Shown here in pieces: positions 13,663 through 24,818 of a stretch of DNA of 64,000 bases (positions are counted from its first letter, which is position 1; the number at the start of each line of letters is the position of its first letter). Where the stretch lies: the NCBI GenBank assembly GCA_037013685.1, contig CM072892.1, positions 3,100,001 through 3,164,000 of the forward strand, in the 5' to 3' direction. The translations under genes and the position numbers were made by a program. Origin of the DNA: Acridotheres tristis. Lineage: Eukaryota > Chordata > Aves > Passeriformes > Sturnidae. The notes under the pieces are model-generated. The model saw nothing but the letters and a program-made list of their open reading frames with translations, did not search any database and had not been told where the DNA came from.

Positions 13663-14454
13663 TTTCCAGAGTCCTTGATTTATGGTATTTTTTCAGACTT
13701 CTTGCCCCATGTTTACAACAAACATGCAATAACAAACAAAATCATAATTATAGCAATACAGAAGCACTTTCTGTCCAGGGATCTCAGATGTCTTGGCTCA
13801 GAGAGTGTCACTGAGCAACTTTCCTATGGGATGAAATGTATTGATAGCCCCATTGTACAGTTTAGACATCTGCAAATTAAATTGTTTTGCCAAAGGTCAG
13901 AAGGAGCATAAATTAGTGGGAGAACGAGGAAAAATACTCAACAGTATCTTCCCCACTCTCCATCTCAGGCTGCCCATGGAACTGCAGCACAGCACTGAGT
14001 GGCTTCCTGTTTGGACATGTGGATTTGATTAAGGCAGGCCACAAGTTCCCAGAATTTTTGGCCAGGTGGTGACTTTGCTTTTGGGTGTTACAGAAACACA
14101 GCACCTCTGCCCTGCCCTCCTGCCACCCTGCAAACCCCCCTGCATGTAGGGAGCAGCCCTGCCCCATGCACAGCTGCAGGCACAGAACACAGAGGGAAGG
14201 AGATGGGAGTGGGAATGTGCAAGTAGAGGTTAGGGGTAGTCCTAGACCACAGCACACCAATTTATTTTGGCTTAAACTGCTATGGAATCACAGGCTCAGT
14301 GGAAAATGCTCCTTCTAGAAATAGAGCCAGTATTCCCATCCCTTGAATAGACTCATAACTGAGACACAGTTTTATCCCACGTTTTAAACTCCTCTCTGAC
14401 ACCCAAAACTCCTCTTTTCCTTATAAAGGGGAAAGATTTGCTCTGTCTCACAAA

Positions 14455-14491
14455 AGCTGCTGCAAAAAAGCTGCAGTTTTCTGCAGCAGCT
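14455..14491. repeat. Inverted repeat (10 + 4 bp stem)
   Basis: AGCTGCTGCA pairs with TGCAGCAGCT. After one A:C mismatch, AAAA pairs with TTTT around a 7-nt loop, GCTGCAG. Confidence 0.95.
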
Positions 14492-16966
14492 GGTTTGGGG
14501 TGGTTTTGTGGATTAAGAAGAGATGGCAGAAAGTGTCACTGTCACAGAGAGCCTGTTGGGCAGCCAGCAGGATCACTGGAGCACTATCAGAGAACCTTAG
14601 GAGTGCCTGGAAGTCACTCAGATGCTGGGGACATGTGGCTTTGCCAAGGAGCTCAGCAGTCCCTGTAGTGCTACCAGAGGTTTCCCAACGCTGCTGCTCT
14701 GCCTCTTCCAAGCTGTCAGAACAGGAGCAGGTGAGACAATAAAGCACAAAAATGCAGCTCAAATCTCCCTGGGTTTCATGGTGGTGCTTCAAAGGGAACA
14801 AAGGCAGCAGCTGACAGCCAGGGAAATTTGGGCTTGGGACTGAAGTACAGAAGTGAGGACTAGAAATTATAAAAGTTTTTCCCATTTGACACAGGAAAGT
14901 CACACAAGAAGTTGCCAGAGCTTTTACTGAGCCACACGGGAGATTAATAGAGGAATAACCTCCGTTTCCACTTACTATCCTGCTTAGTTTGGGAAAGGCT
15001 GTTTAGATGAAGACTCCAGTTCTGCTGAAGAAAGCACATTTTCCAAGTAAACCCCATTTTGAGCGCATTAGCAACAAAACAAGGGTATGGATAAACTGTA
15101 GTCCCACTTCACATTTCAAGTGCATCCGAATAAAACAGGAACTTCTCATTGTTTAGCAGGAAAGGAATATGTGTTTCTCTCTGGATTCATAAAAGAAATG
15201 GAAACCGATCTGATATTTCTCCTTATTCTTTGAATTGCCTTATCATACAGCTGGTTTGATTACAATTTACAGAGAAATTGAAGATACTTAGATGAGAGAA
15301 GTAACAGCAGCATTCACACGGTGTATTTTAGAAAAATATTACCCCTTTTCTATACAAGAATATGGACAGGCACATGAAAATTGCTGTCTCTTTTTCCTAC
15401 AGGCCACAGCCAAGAGCTAATGATTCATATGTAAAAGCAAAAATGCCATAATGCACTTAACCAGATGTGGAAAGCTGAAAATGGAGGTGTCAGTGGATAG
15501 CTGTCCTTAGCTCCTCAGTGTTGCAGTCATCTCTTTCCTTAAGACCTGGAGTGGAAGAGTTTGAAACTCCTCCATGCCAAACAAAGACAGCCCCTCTCAC
15601 TAAGAGAGTCAGCTCTTTTCAAAATAAATTGTTAGCTGGAATATTCTCCAGACTAGCTGTAAGCTCTTTGAAAATCCACTCTTTAACGTTCACATAGAGC
15701 TTTGGTACCACCAAGTGCACCAAGAGGCAAATAATTACCTGAAGCAAACCTCACCCAAACACACCCTTGAAATCCTCAGGCCAAATCTCAGCACAAGAGT
15801 GAATTCTGCCAACAGCAGCTTTTTCTTGACTTCTTAACCATAGAGAGCTGAAGGGAGGCTCAGGCAGAATGGAAATGTGCAAAGTTAACAGACTCTGCAA
15901 ACATCCTCTCCTGGATCCAGCAATACCTGTGGAAAATGGGACAGCCTTCAGTCCTGTCAGCTTCCTAGGAAAATTGCTCATGGAAGCACTGGATAGCAGG
16001 CAGAATGGGCAAGAGTCTGCTATTTACACCTTTTAAAATAGCCCTGCTCCATTAGCCTGGCATGGGACACCCACAGGCACCTTGTAGGGACAGCTGGGGT
16101 GGCTGTGACAGGGCAGAAGGGCAGGAGAGCAGCTGGAGCAGGTCAGCTCCAACCTCCTTCCCACCCCACCTGCTCTGCAGAGCAGTTTCTGTCCCCATCA
16201 AGAAAAGGGTGTTCAGGTGCAGGGATGTCAGGCCTCACATGACAGACAATTTCATCTGATACACAATTTGAGTGTGATCTTGAGCAAATCGTTTGGATCC
16301 AGATCCTTCAGAGGATTACTTTTACAGAGCCTTAAGTTACTACTCAGAATTATACACTTAAATAGCTTTGTCATCTCAGTTAAAATTTCTCTGTTCCAAT
16401 TGTTCCAGTGAAAAATAAGACATCAACCCTTCCTTGCTTCTGTGGAATGCAATAGGAATAAAGATAAGTCTCTAAGATGCCAGGGTGAGTATCAGCAGAG
16501 ACATTTAATGAAGTTAACAGAGTTTGTATTAAAATGTTATATAAAATAGAGGATTTAGCTCAGTTTTCTGATCATACAGGGTCTGTCCTCTCCACAAACA
16601 TCTTCAATTGCACATTTTAGTCATTAGTACCTGGACTGAGAGGAAGAGGATTCAGAGAAATTAAAAACACTCAATGTTTTAAAGGACAGTACCTCTCCTA
16701 TGAGAGCTTGGCAGTGTCCCATCACTGAGAAAAACCTGTGGGACAAGCTCAGCCCTCACCAGGCACCAGGAATCCACAGGGCAAAGAGGCTTTAGCTCTA
16801 CCCCAAACACAGAAAAACTTCATTCAGAAAATCCAATGACACACACCAATACAGGGACCATGATTAATTCTTCCACTCTTTGCCAAACTTCTTGTTTAAA
16901 AATCCTTTTCACTGCTACAGCCATTATCACTTTGCCTGGTGCTCACCTCTCTTTTGTGAGCACTTT

Positions 16967-17073
16967 GAGGAGATGGTTTAGTGGTGAACATGGTGGTGGT
17001 GCTGAGTTGAAGGTTGGACTTGACAACCTTAAAGGTCTTTTCCAACCTTAACAATTCCATGATTCTACGATTC
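16967..17073 (+). mobile_element. CR1 fragment (3' end, divergent subfamily)
   Basis: Includes ggtttagtggtgaacatgg and ttggacttgacaacctt, then aaaggtcttttccaacctta and a repeat-like end (ccatgattctacgattc). Confidence 0.75.
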
Positions 17074-17730
17074 ATTTACCTTTTCTTCTACATTTCATAC
17101 AGGGTTACCAGACTGCATAGATAAATCTCCCCTTTTTCTTGATTTATCAGTTCAGCAGCAGCAGGACAAATTATTACCTACAGTCCCACATTCCCCAGGT
17201 AATTCCATCCATCTCTGAAATTCCTGTGTGCTCTCCCAGCCCAGCTCACAGAGGTTCTCACCCTGTGGTCTGCAATTTGTGAAGAGTCCCTGCAGTCCTT
17301 CCTGGTGGGCTTGGTTCTGCAATGTTCCTGAGGCTTCTTTCTCCAGCTGCGTTGGAACAATCCTACTGAGTTGCTATTTTTAAAAATTAAAGTACATTTG
17401 GCACCTTCTAGTATTGCCTCGTTTGATCAGCCAAGGACACAGGTGCTGCAGTTCCTATTTCAATAATCTGTTGCAAAACAGAGAGGAAATGTTTTTTGTG
17501 GCTGTCCAGTGGAGAGGATATGGACTGTGTGGCTCTGAATAGAAGTCTTTGTACACACATTTCCAAACCCCAAACAGCATCATAGACATCGATTAGGATT
17601 AAGGCCAAAGCAGCTCAAAGAAGAGCACAGAAGCTGCCCACTATGTTGGATCCAAAATCCGCTGAGTTCACCCTTGTCCCTTGGAGGGAAAAGGGGAGAG
17701 AGTAGCAGATATTGAAGGAAGAATGTGCTC

Positions 17731-17889
17731 AGAGGGGTTGTGGACTCCCCATCCCTGAAGTGTTCAGGATCAGGCTGGGTGGGGCTCTGAATTACTTGGT
17801 CTAGTGGAAGGTGTCCCTGTGCATAGCAGGGGCTGGAATGAGATGGGCTTTAAAGTCCCTTCCAACCCAAACCATTCTGGGATTCTGTG
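17731..17889 (+). mobile_element. CR1 fragment (3' end)
   Basis: Begins aggggttgtggactccccat and runs through ggaaggtgtccctgtgcat to ccaaaccattctgggattct. Confidence 0.88.
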
Positions 17890-18951
17890 AATGCAGGACA
17901 CAGAACAAATACAGCACAGCTCTGTCTGAACCCCAGCAGCTTCCAGCAACCAAAGGGGTGTGGAGATTCTGAGCCAGACTGCAACAAATACAGGCAAAAG
18001 AGCCACCAAGAACTTTATGGTTCTCACCTGTTGCCTACTCTAAGTTGTTGGAAGGTCAGCTGTGATAAAATATTCTAGAGCAATTCACAATTCTGTTATT
18101 GCTAAAGTTCCTTAGAAAAAGGTAAAATGGCCTCTTTCACATCATCGAGTAGTTTCCAAACAGAATCTTATCTAAATAGTGCTTAGCTGCCTTGAATTTT
18201 CACAGTTAAGCTAAACCCATTTGAATTATTTCTGAATAATTTACATCTATCTCTCTTTGCAAATTAAGATACTGCTTAATCCAACTCCCATTCCAGGAAA
18301 CAACTCTTGAAGTTTGCTTTAAGTCTGATCCCCTGAGAAATCCCAGTTTCCCATTTCTCCTGCCATTGCAGAGTTCCCAGTCTGCTCAGAAGAGTTGGCT
18401 GGATTGTCTGTTCATCCTTCACATCTGTTTGTTCCTCATTCCCCAAATGCAGGGGACATAGGAGATGTTCTGAAGCAGAAAAGAAGAAACACATAACCCC
18501 TGGCTTTGGGCAGCTTAGTTAGAATTAAAAAATTGTAAGATCTTTTTCTGTAAGCAGGGGCTCACATAAAGTTTCTTCTATACCAGTGAGAGTTTGTTCA
18601 ACAGCTTTGAGGGACTCTGGATCAGTTCACAAATGAAATGAGCTGAAGTTTTTGTGTCAGTTCTCATTTATCATGCAACAGCCATGACAGAGGCAGCAGT
18701 TACACCCTGGAAGGGTGGAGGAGTGGGGTTACTGAGCAGAGGATTCACAGCAACTGTCACCCATCATCTCTGCTGGTGGTTCCAACCAAGAATGCCATGG
18801 AAAATCCTACTGCATTTTCCCCTGAAGGCATTCCCTAAGGCAGAAGGAAAGTAGGTTATAATTTGCTGCAGGAAAACTGGGCATTACTCCATCAAAAGAA
18901 AAAAAAGCAAAAAAAAAAAGTGATATTTTAAAAGACAGTTATGAAATCAGA

Positions 18952-18964
18952 TGCCATCTTGTGG
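18952..18964 (-). promoter_or_regulatory. Candidate CTCF site in gene desert
   Basis: TGCCATCTTGTGG fits every constrained position of the reversed CTCF core (YGCCMYCTNNTGG). It lies in otherwise AT-rich DNA. Confidence 0.4.
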
Positions 18965-19193
18965 CCAAACCTCATGGAATTGCTATGGGAGATACAATAC
19001 AGCCACAAAACACACAATAAATACACAGCCAAAAGAGAAGAAATAACAGATTAAAAGACTGATGACACACTATGGAGACTTTTAATCTCCAGGTCTCTGT
19101 AGTTCTCTGTTAAATGTTTTTCTGTTTGCAGGTGCAGAACCAATTCCTCCACACTTCTGACAATTAAATTCCAGGAAAATATTTAATTAATGA

Positions 19194-19244
19194 TGAGATG
19201 GTCTTTAAGGTCCCTTCCAACCAAAGCCATATTGTGATTCTGTG
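19194..19244 (+). mobile_element. CR1 fragment (extreme 3' end)
   Basis: Only the last 50 bp of a CR1: gagatggtctttaaggtccc, ending ttgtgattctgtgg. Confidence 0.75.
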
Positions 19245-19421
19245 GATAGAAAAGCTACTCTTGGCCTTTTAGATGATTTCAGATCACCTCTCATGTCCCA
19301 TATGACTGGCTGTCTGTTCTCTGCAGAATATGAAACCACCACACAATCAGGTAAATCCTTTTCTGTCACACATTTTAAATTATTCTCATTCCTGTTTCAC
19401 AGTTTTATTAATGAGAAATTA

Positions 19422-19536
19422 CAGGATCATAGACTGGTTTGGATTGGGAATGACCTTAAAGATCATCCAGTTCCACTCCTGCCATGGGCAGGGACACCTT
19501 CCACTGCCCCAAGTTGCTTCAAGCCCTGTCCAGCCT
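19422..19536 (-). mobile_element. CR1 fragment, 3' part (left of LTR)
   Basis: Reversed CR1 3' end (acaggatcatagactggtttggattggg), continuing into the ccatgggcagggacacc segment. It is interrupted by the LTR and resumes after it. Confidence 0.85.
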
Positions 19537-20004
19537 TGATGCTTTAAGCCTCTAAAGGGGGAAAATGATGCCTTAAGTTTTAGAGTCTATATTTTCCAGA
19601 TTTTGTATTTTGTTAGAATATAACTCTGAATTTCATATAAAGTGTTAGCAAGTTCTCTTCACAGTTTAGTTACTTTCCTTTTCCAATCCCTTTCCAGCCT
19701 GAGCAACAAGGACACCATTGCAGCTTCAGGCCCAAAAAGTGCGAACAGCTGTGAATTGAGGAGAGCAATCTGGGAGGATGAGACTGCATAACCTGGAGCT
19801 GGAATTGGGCAATTAACCCCAATATGTTAATGGACCAAAATTTATAAAAGTGTGGAAACTCATGAGCTGTTGTCCATCTTGGGTGTAGCCACAGCTGGGC
19901 TCTTGCACTGCCCAAGATGAATCTTTGAAGGCCTTTTAATAAATACCCACTTTATTTCTTTAACACTGTCTAGCCTCTGATCTGGGTAGCCTCTCTAGGC
20001 ATCA
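19537..20004 (+). mobile_element. Solo LTR of an endogenous retrovirus, nested in a CR1
   Basis: A 468-bp unit bounded by TGATGC and GCATCA inverted ends and flanked by GCCT on both sides (19533-19536 and 20005-20008). It contains a TATA-like tttataaaag at about 19841 and an AATAAA near 19939, as expected of U3-R-U5. It splits one CR1 copy cleanly: removing it and one GCCT restores a continuous CR1. No internal gag, pol or env sequence is present, so this is the product of LTR-LTR recombination. A 4-bp duplication is typical of class I (gammaretrovirus-like) elements. The family name is not assigned. Confidence 0.8.
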
Positions 20005-20180
20005 GCCTGGCTGGAACATTTCCAGGGATCCAGGGACAGCTACAGCTCCTCTGGGCACGCTGTGCCAGGTCCTGGTCACCCTCCCAGCCAGGAACTTCTC
20101 CCCAGTATCCCATCTAATCCTGCCTTCTGTCACTAGGAAGCCATTCCCCTCTTGTCCTGTCCCTCTAAAGTCCCTCACCA
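20005..20180 (-). mobile_element. CR1 fragment, continuation (right of LTR)
   Basis: Continues the same CR1 copy with tggaacatttccagggatcc, then the cagctcctctgggcac and atcccatctaatcctgcc segments. Confidence 0.85.
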
Positions 20181-22900
20181 TTAAACCATGTGGCCATCCC
20201 ATTGCACACTGTTGGAGGGCCCCAATTCCTGACTGTGAGCACCACAGGTATAAAAATACGTTTTTGACATAAACACAAGCACCCAGTGCCACTGAACACA
20301 TCTTCAGCCTCAGGGACATCTGCTCAGGGCTGGGGGATGCACCAGAGGACCTCCAGGAGCCCCAGGCCTTCTCCAGAGTGACAGCTGGAGCCCAGGTGGG
20401 ATTCCTTATGTGGAAATGGTGTGACGTGCCTGTGTTTAGGGAAATGACCTGTTCCCACCCAGTGGAAACACACAGGACTGAACATCTGAACATAAAAAGA
20501 AATGCATCTGAGCTGGTAACAGCAGCAGTTGTGAGTAAGGGGTTAACTAGCAGCCATTACTATAGTGAGGAAATTACCCCAACAGAAGTGTAATCCACAT
20601 GGTAGAAGACAAGTGTTATTCACAAGTTATTAATAAAAGAGACCAAAAAAGAAGGCAATGCTATACTGTTCTGTTAATCTCATAAGCCCAGATGTTCGTG
20701 AAATGAAAAACAGTCCAAGTACATGACCTTTCATACTGATGTAAAGGAATGTTTAAGATATGATGGGATGTTATATATCACAGGATGTTAAAAACATCAC
20801 AGAGAAAATTCAATATGGATAGCAAAAATGTAAAGAATTGAATACTTACAAAAAGATTTATCTGATAAGATGCAAGAAAAAAAAAAGCAGATTATAAATT
20901 TCCATAATCATTATTTGACACACTTTTATAGACACTGCTGGTTTTACAGTGCCAAAGTACAGTAATGGCAGGAATCACTATGGCATGGGATTGCTACAAT
21001 TATTGCATGAAAGGAACTGCTCATTCTTGGGAAGACATGAGATGGTTTTATTCACAGTAAAATGTTATGCAGAAAGTACCCTACAAGCAAGAGGAAATAA
21101 AAATCCATGGACTCTATTGGAGCCTGCTCTTGGGAGTCAGCTCTTGAGGTAATCAATTCATTTGGAAGAAAATTCATGTGGGTCATTAGAAAAACTGGAG
21201 ATTCTAAAATAAAATGTCTCTGGATCCTGGTCACCCTTTTCTGTTCCAGCTATGGTGAATGAACACAAGTGAAGAGCCACAGGTACTGTGGAGAGAACAG
21301 AAGGAAAATCTGTGTGTGCAGACTGCAAAGAATTCAGACATAATCTTTTGGTCTTTCCCCTTGTTTCTTTTCTTTTCAGATGGTTTGGTGTAAAACATGT
21401 GGTTTACACTCATCTTTGTGTAAACTTCTCTGGGGTGATTTCAGACACAGGGCAGGCCCTCTGTAAACAAGGTGGACAAAGCTGGGCCTCAGAGTGTGTG
21501 GAACACGTGTCTATTGTAGCTCTTCACTCCTAACACCACCTGGCTGACGGGGATTCTGGATTCTGAACCCCCAGCCCAGCACATACCTATTGGAAATTAT
21601 GGAGGAAAGGCAAAGAAACCCAGCAAAATCTAAACTGGGGTCCCCACTCTGCTCGTGCAGCATCCCCATCCCTGCTGACACTGGAACAACGTGGCCTCGG
21701 CCAGGGGAGTGTGGGGCAGGTTTGGGAGGTCACTTTACACCCAGGTCAGCTCAGACGTGGTGTATACAGTATCAGGGTCTGTTTTCTATTTACTTGTCAA
21801 ATACCAACACCATAAAGAAAGGAATAGTACTAAATCCACCATTTTAACCTTACACATACCCACAATTACAGCTGAAATAACTCAGCAATTTTTGAGTTAT
21901 ATGAGTGCAAAGAAAGCATCTGCAACCAATCACCTATTTTTTGTTGGTGCTTTTTTTTTTCCTGGCAATTCTATATCTTAAAAATTGTGAATGCAGTTCT
22001 ATTTTTTTAGAAAAAAACTTGTTAAAAAAAAAACAACACATGTGCTCTCAGGCTGAAAACACACATGCCAAATTCAGCCTGGAGAGAATTTTTACGGCTG
22101 AGTTATAAAACCCTGAAAATAGGGATTTATAATGGAAATGCTGACAGACCATTAACTACAATAATAACATAAATGGAGCAATAGAATTTCCAAGTTATCT
22201 CCTTTTTGTTTGTGTCAGCATTCCTGCACCAAGAGCCTGTGTAACACACACACAGCATTAGCAGCACATCACTAAGGGCTCTCTCCTAAGGCTTTCACAG
22301 GATGCAGAGGAAGACACAGCAGAGGAAGCAGAAAAGGATAATCTTTGTCTTGGGGTGCATCACATCTAACTCGATATAGAATCTAATTAACTCTTGCTGG
22401 ATATAGGTTTTGTGAGGAATCCTGCCACCAAGCAAAGGCAAGTAGCAGATTCCAGTTCACCTGTTTTGCTCCGTGCTGTATCCACAGGAGAGCAAGGCAC
22501 TGCGTGCTCATCCCACACACTTCCAGTGAGGATTGCTTTGAGCTTTCTTTGTGACCCACAAAGGAAAGAGGGAGGTGATAACTGAGCATGAAAACAGGGC
22601 ACAAGGGGACTGTTAAAAGAGTACAACTAGACTTTGCATGCTCTTGCTTTAAAAGCTCAAGCTCTGTCTTCTCTGGGAAGATGAATATACTGAAAATATG
22701 CAAAGTGTCATGCTGCTCAAGAAAATTTGTTCCCTGTTACAGACAGGGATGATTTGTTTAAAATAAGTGGCAGCTAAAGATACAAAATCTTTGCATTCTT
22801 CACCCTTCCAAGAAAAAACATCTTACTGGTGAAGCTGTGTTTAGCCCATCACTGGAAGTTTATAACAAAGTACATATTCCTTATGAAAACAGAACTTCAG
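20181..22900. other. Intergenic, no gene seen
   Basis: Short open frames only. Poly-T/poly-A runs near 21,950 and 22,025. Nothing else recognised. Confidence 0.6.
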
Positions 22901-23116
22901 ATTCATAGAATCCCAGAATGATTTGCATTGGACAGAACTTTAAAGCTCATTATATTCCAACCCCCTGCCATGGGCAGGGACACCTTTCACTAGACCAGGT
23001 TGCTCCAAGACCTGTCCAACCCAACCTGAAATATTTCTAGGGATGGGTCACAGCTTCTCTGTGCAACCTGTGCCAGTCTCACCACCCTCACAGCCCAGAA
23101 CTTCTTCAAATTATTC
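22901..23116 (-). mobile_element. CR1 fragment (3' end)
   Basis: Starts attcatagaatcccagaatg and continues through ccctgccatgggcagggaca to a decayed cagcccagaacttcttc region. Confidence 0.88.
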
Positions 23117-24473
23117 TGCACAGGGAGCAAAGGAAAATGTGCAGTTAGGATTTGTCAGATTCAGGGCTTTGAAAGATCCTCCAATACAATCAGCATCTGG
23201 ATTGTTCCCTGGCTCATTTGTCCTACACTTCCTAAGACACCTGACATAACAGAGCCAGTATCGCTCCCATTTTACAGATGGTTAAAGAAAGGCACAGCAG
23301 TGAAATAAATTCCTCAATATTACATATCAGATTTCTTTCAAAACCCAGGAAAAGAACCGAGTTTTCTCCTTGTTTTAGTAACCTCTGCTGTACAAAACCT
23401 AGATTTTAATCTTCTTCATTTTAAGGGTAAAAAGGCCCAATATGACCCAGGAGTTGAAATAACTCATCTGCTTCACAAAATCCCTGTTTCAGTCCAGAAG
23501 TGGAGAGCAAACTCTGAGATCATAGAAATTATCTTCTTCACAAAAATCCTGAGTTTTATACAAAAAAAAAAGCAAGTTTGAACAAAAGAACAGTCTTTTT
23601 CTGCTAACATCATCAATGACCCTGACAGTCCCTCCCTGCCATCACCCTTTTCTGACATCCACCAGCTCTCCCAATGGGGAACCACTCTCCTAAAAACATT
23701 ACTCTCTATTCTCTGCATCAAAAGAAGGAAAACCAGTAGCTGTAACAACTCAAGCTGCTTTTACAGATCCTTCTGCCACTATTGCTCTGCTTTTGTCCAA
23801 CACACGTGTCTGAGCATCGCCTGTGCTCGGGATATTTGGCAGGCCGAGCACCTTTTGTCCCCCTGCATGCCGAGCACTCCACAAAACTGCTCCCAGCAGC
23901 GCACAGGCGCTCACGCCACTGCTTGCATTAGAGAGCCTGGAGATGACACGTGGCTCTGCCTATTGTTTACAGCCCAGGATAACGCAGCAGACACTCAGTT
24001 GTCCCAGTGTCTCGCCAAGATTAGCACGTGGAAGAGCAGGAGCTGGGGCTAAGGCTCAGCAGGACAGAGGTTAGGCTTGCGGGAAGAGGGAAAAGCTCCA
24101 AGGAGCGTTGCAGTTCCTTCCGAGTGAGGACACGTGCTCGTGGATTATCAGGAGAATCCCTGTTCTGGAAGTTTTCTTTCTCCTTATTGATACTGAGCTC
24201 TCTCCCAGAAACATCTGTGAGCAGCACTTTCTGCTGTCTCTGATAAACCAAAAGGCTGTGTTGCATCCATGTGATGACCCAGCCTCAGAGATAAACGCTC
24301 TCTTGACTTCCCAGCTGGCTATGGTGCTGTATTCCATTTGGACTTGGAGCCTTGGCATCAAAGAACCTCCAGATGGTACCCAGGGCTGGAGCACAACTTC
24401 TTTCCCACAGCAAATGTGGGCAGGTTGTTTCCTTGCTATCACACCAGCTATCCACAAAATACTGTCTTAAATT
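23117..24473. other. Intergenic, holds the E-box patch
   Basis: Outside the CpG-rich E-box patch the sequence is ordinary. A 128-codon minus frame (24071-24457) and a 120-codon plus frame (24108-24470) overlap and resemble no known family. Confidence 0.55.
23800..24140. promoter_or_regulatory. CpG-rich patch with four CACGTG E-boxes
   Basis: Exact CACGTG at 23803, 23947, 24025 and 24131. The patch has about 17 CpGs in 320 bp while flanking desert is CpG-poor. It also has a CTATTGTTTAC composite SOX/FOX-like site at about 23959. No gene is recognised next to it. It could be an enhancer or an unannotated promoter; function is inference. Confidence 0.4.
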
Positions 24474-24818
24474 CATGGAATCACAGACTGGTCTGGGTTG
24501 GAAGGGAGCTTAAATATCATCTTGTTCCAAACTTCTGCCATGGCTGGGACACCTTCCACTGTCCCAGGTGCTCCAAGCCCCATCCAACCTGGCCTTGGAC
24601 ACTGCCAGGGATCCAGGGACAGCCACAGCTTCTCTGTGCAACTTATGCCAGAGCCTCACCACCCTCACAGCCAAAATTCCTTCCCAATATCCCATCTAAC
24701 CCTGCCCTCTGTCAATAGGAAGCCATTCCTCCCATGTCCTGTCACTCCAGGCCCTTGTCCAAAGCCCCTCTCCAGCTCTCTCGTGACTTCTTTATGTTCT
24801 GGAAGGGTGTACAGGGAG
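24474..24818 (-). mobile_element. CR1 fragment (3' end, about 345 bp)
   Basis: Among the more complete desert copies: tggtctgggttggaaggga, ccaggtgctccaagccccat, ttcccaatatcccatctaac and the cccctctccagctctc region are all in order. Confidence 0.9.

Larger units (their letters stand above)
13369..16966. other. Intergenic, two notable hairpins
   Basis: A poly-T run at about 13,434-13,452 and the two inverted repeats listed separately. Otherwise no gene, RNA or repeat recognised. Confidence 0.6.
17074..19193. other. Intergenic, CR1 fragment and CTCF-like site inside
   Basis: Apart from the 17.7-kb CR1 fragment and the CTCF-like motif there is an A-rich run at 18,895-18,920. No gene seen. Confidence 0.6.
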
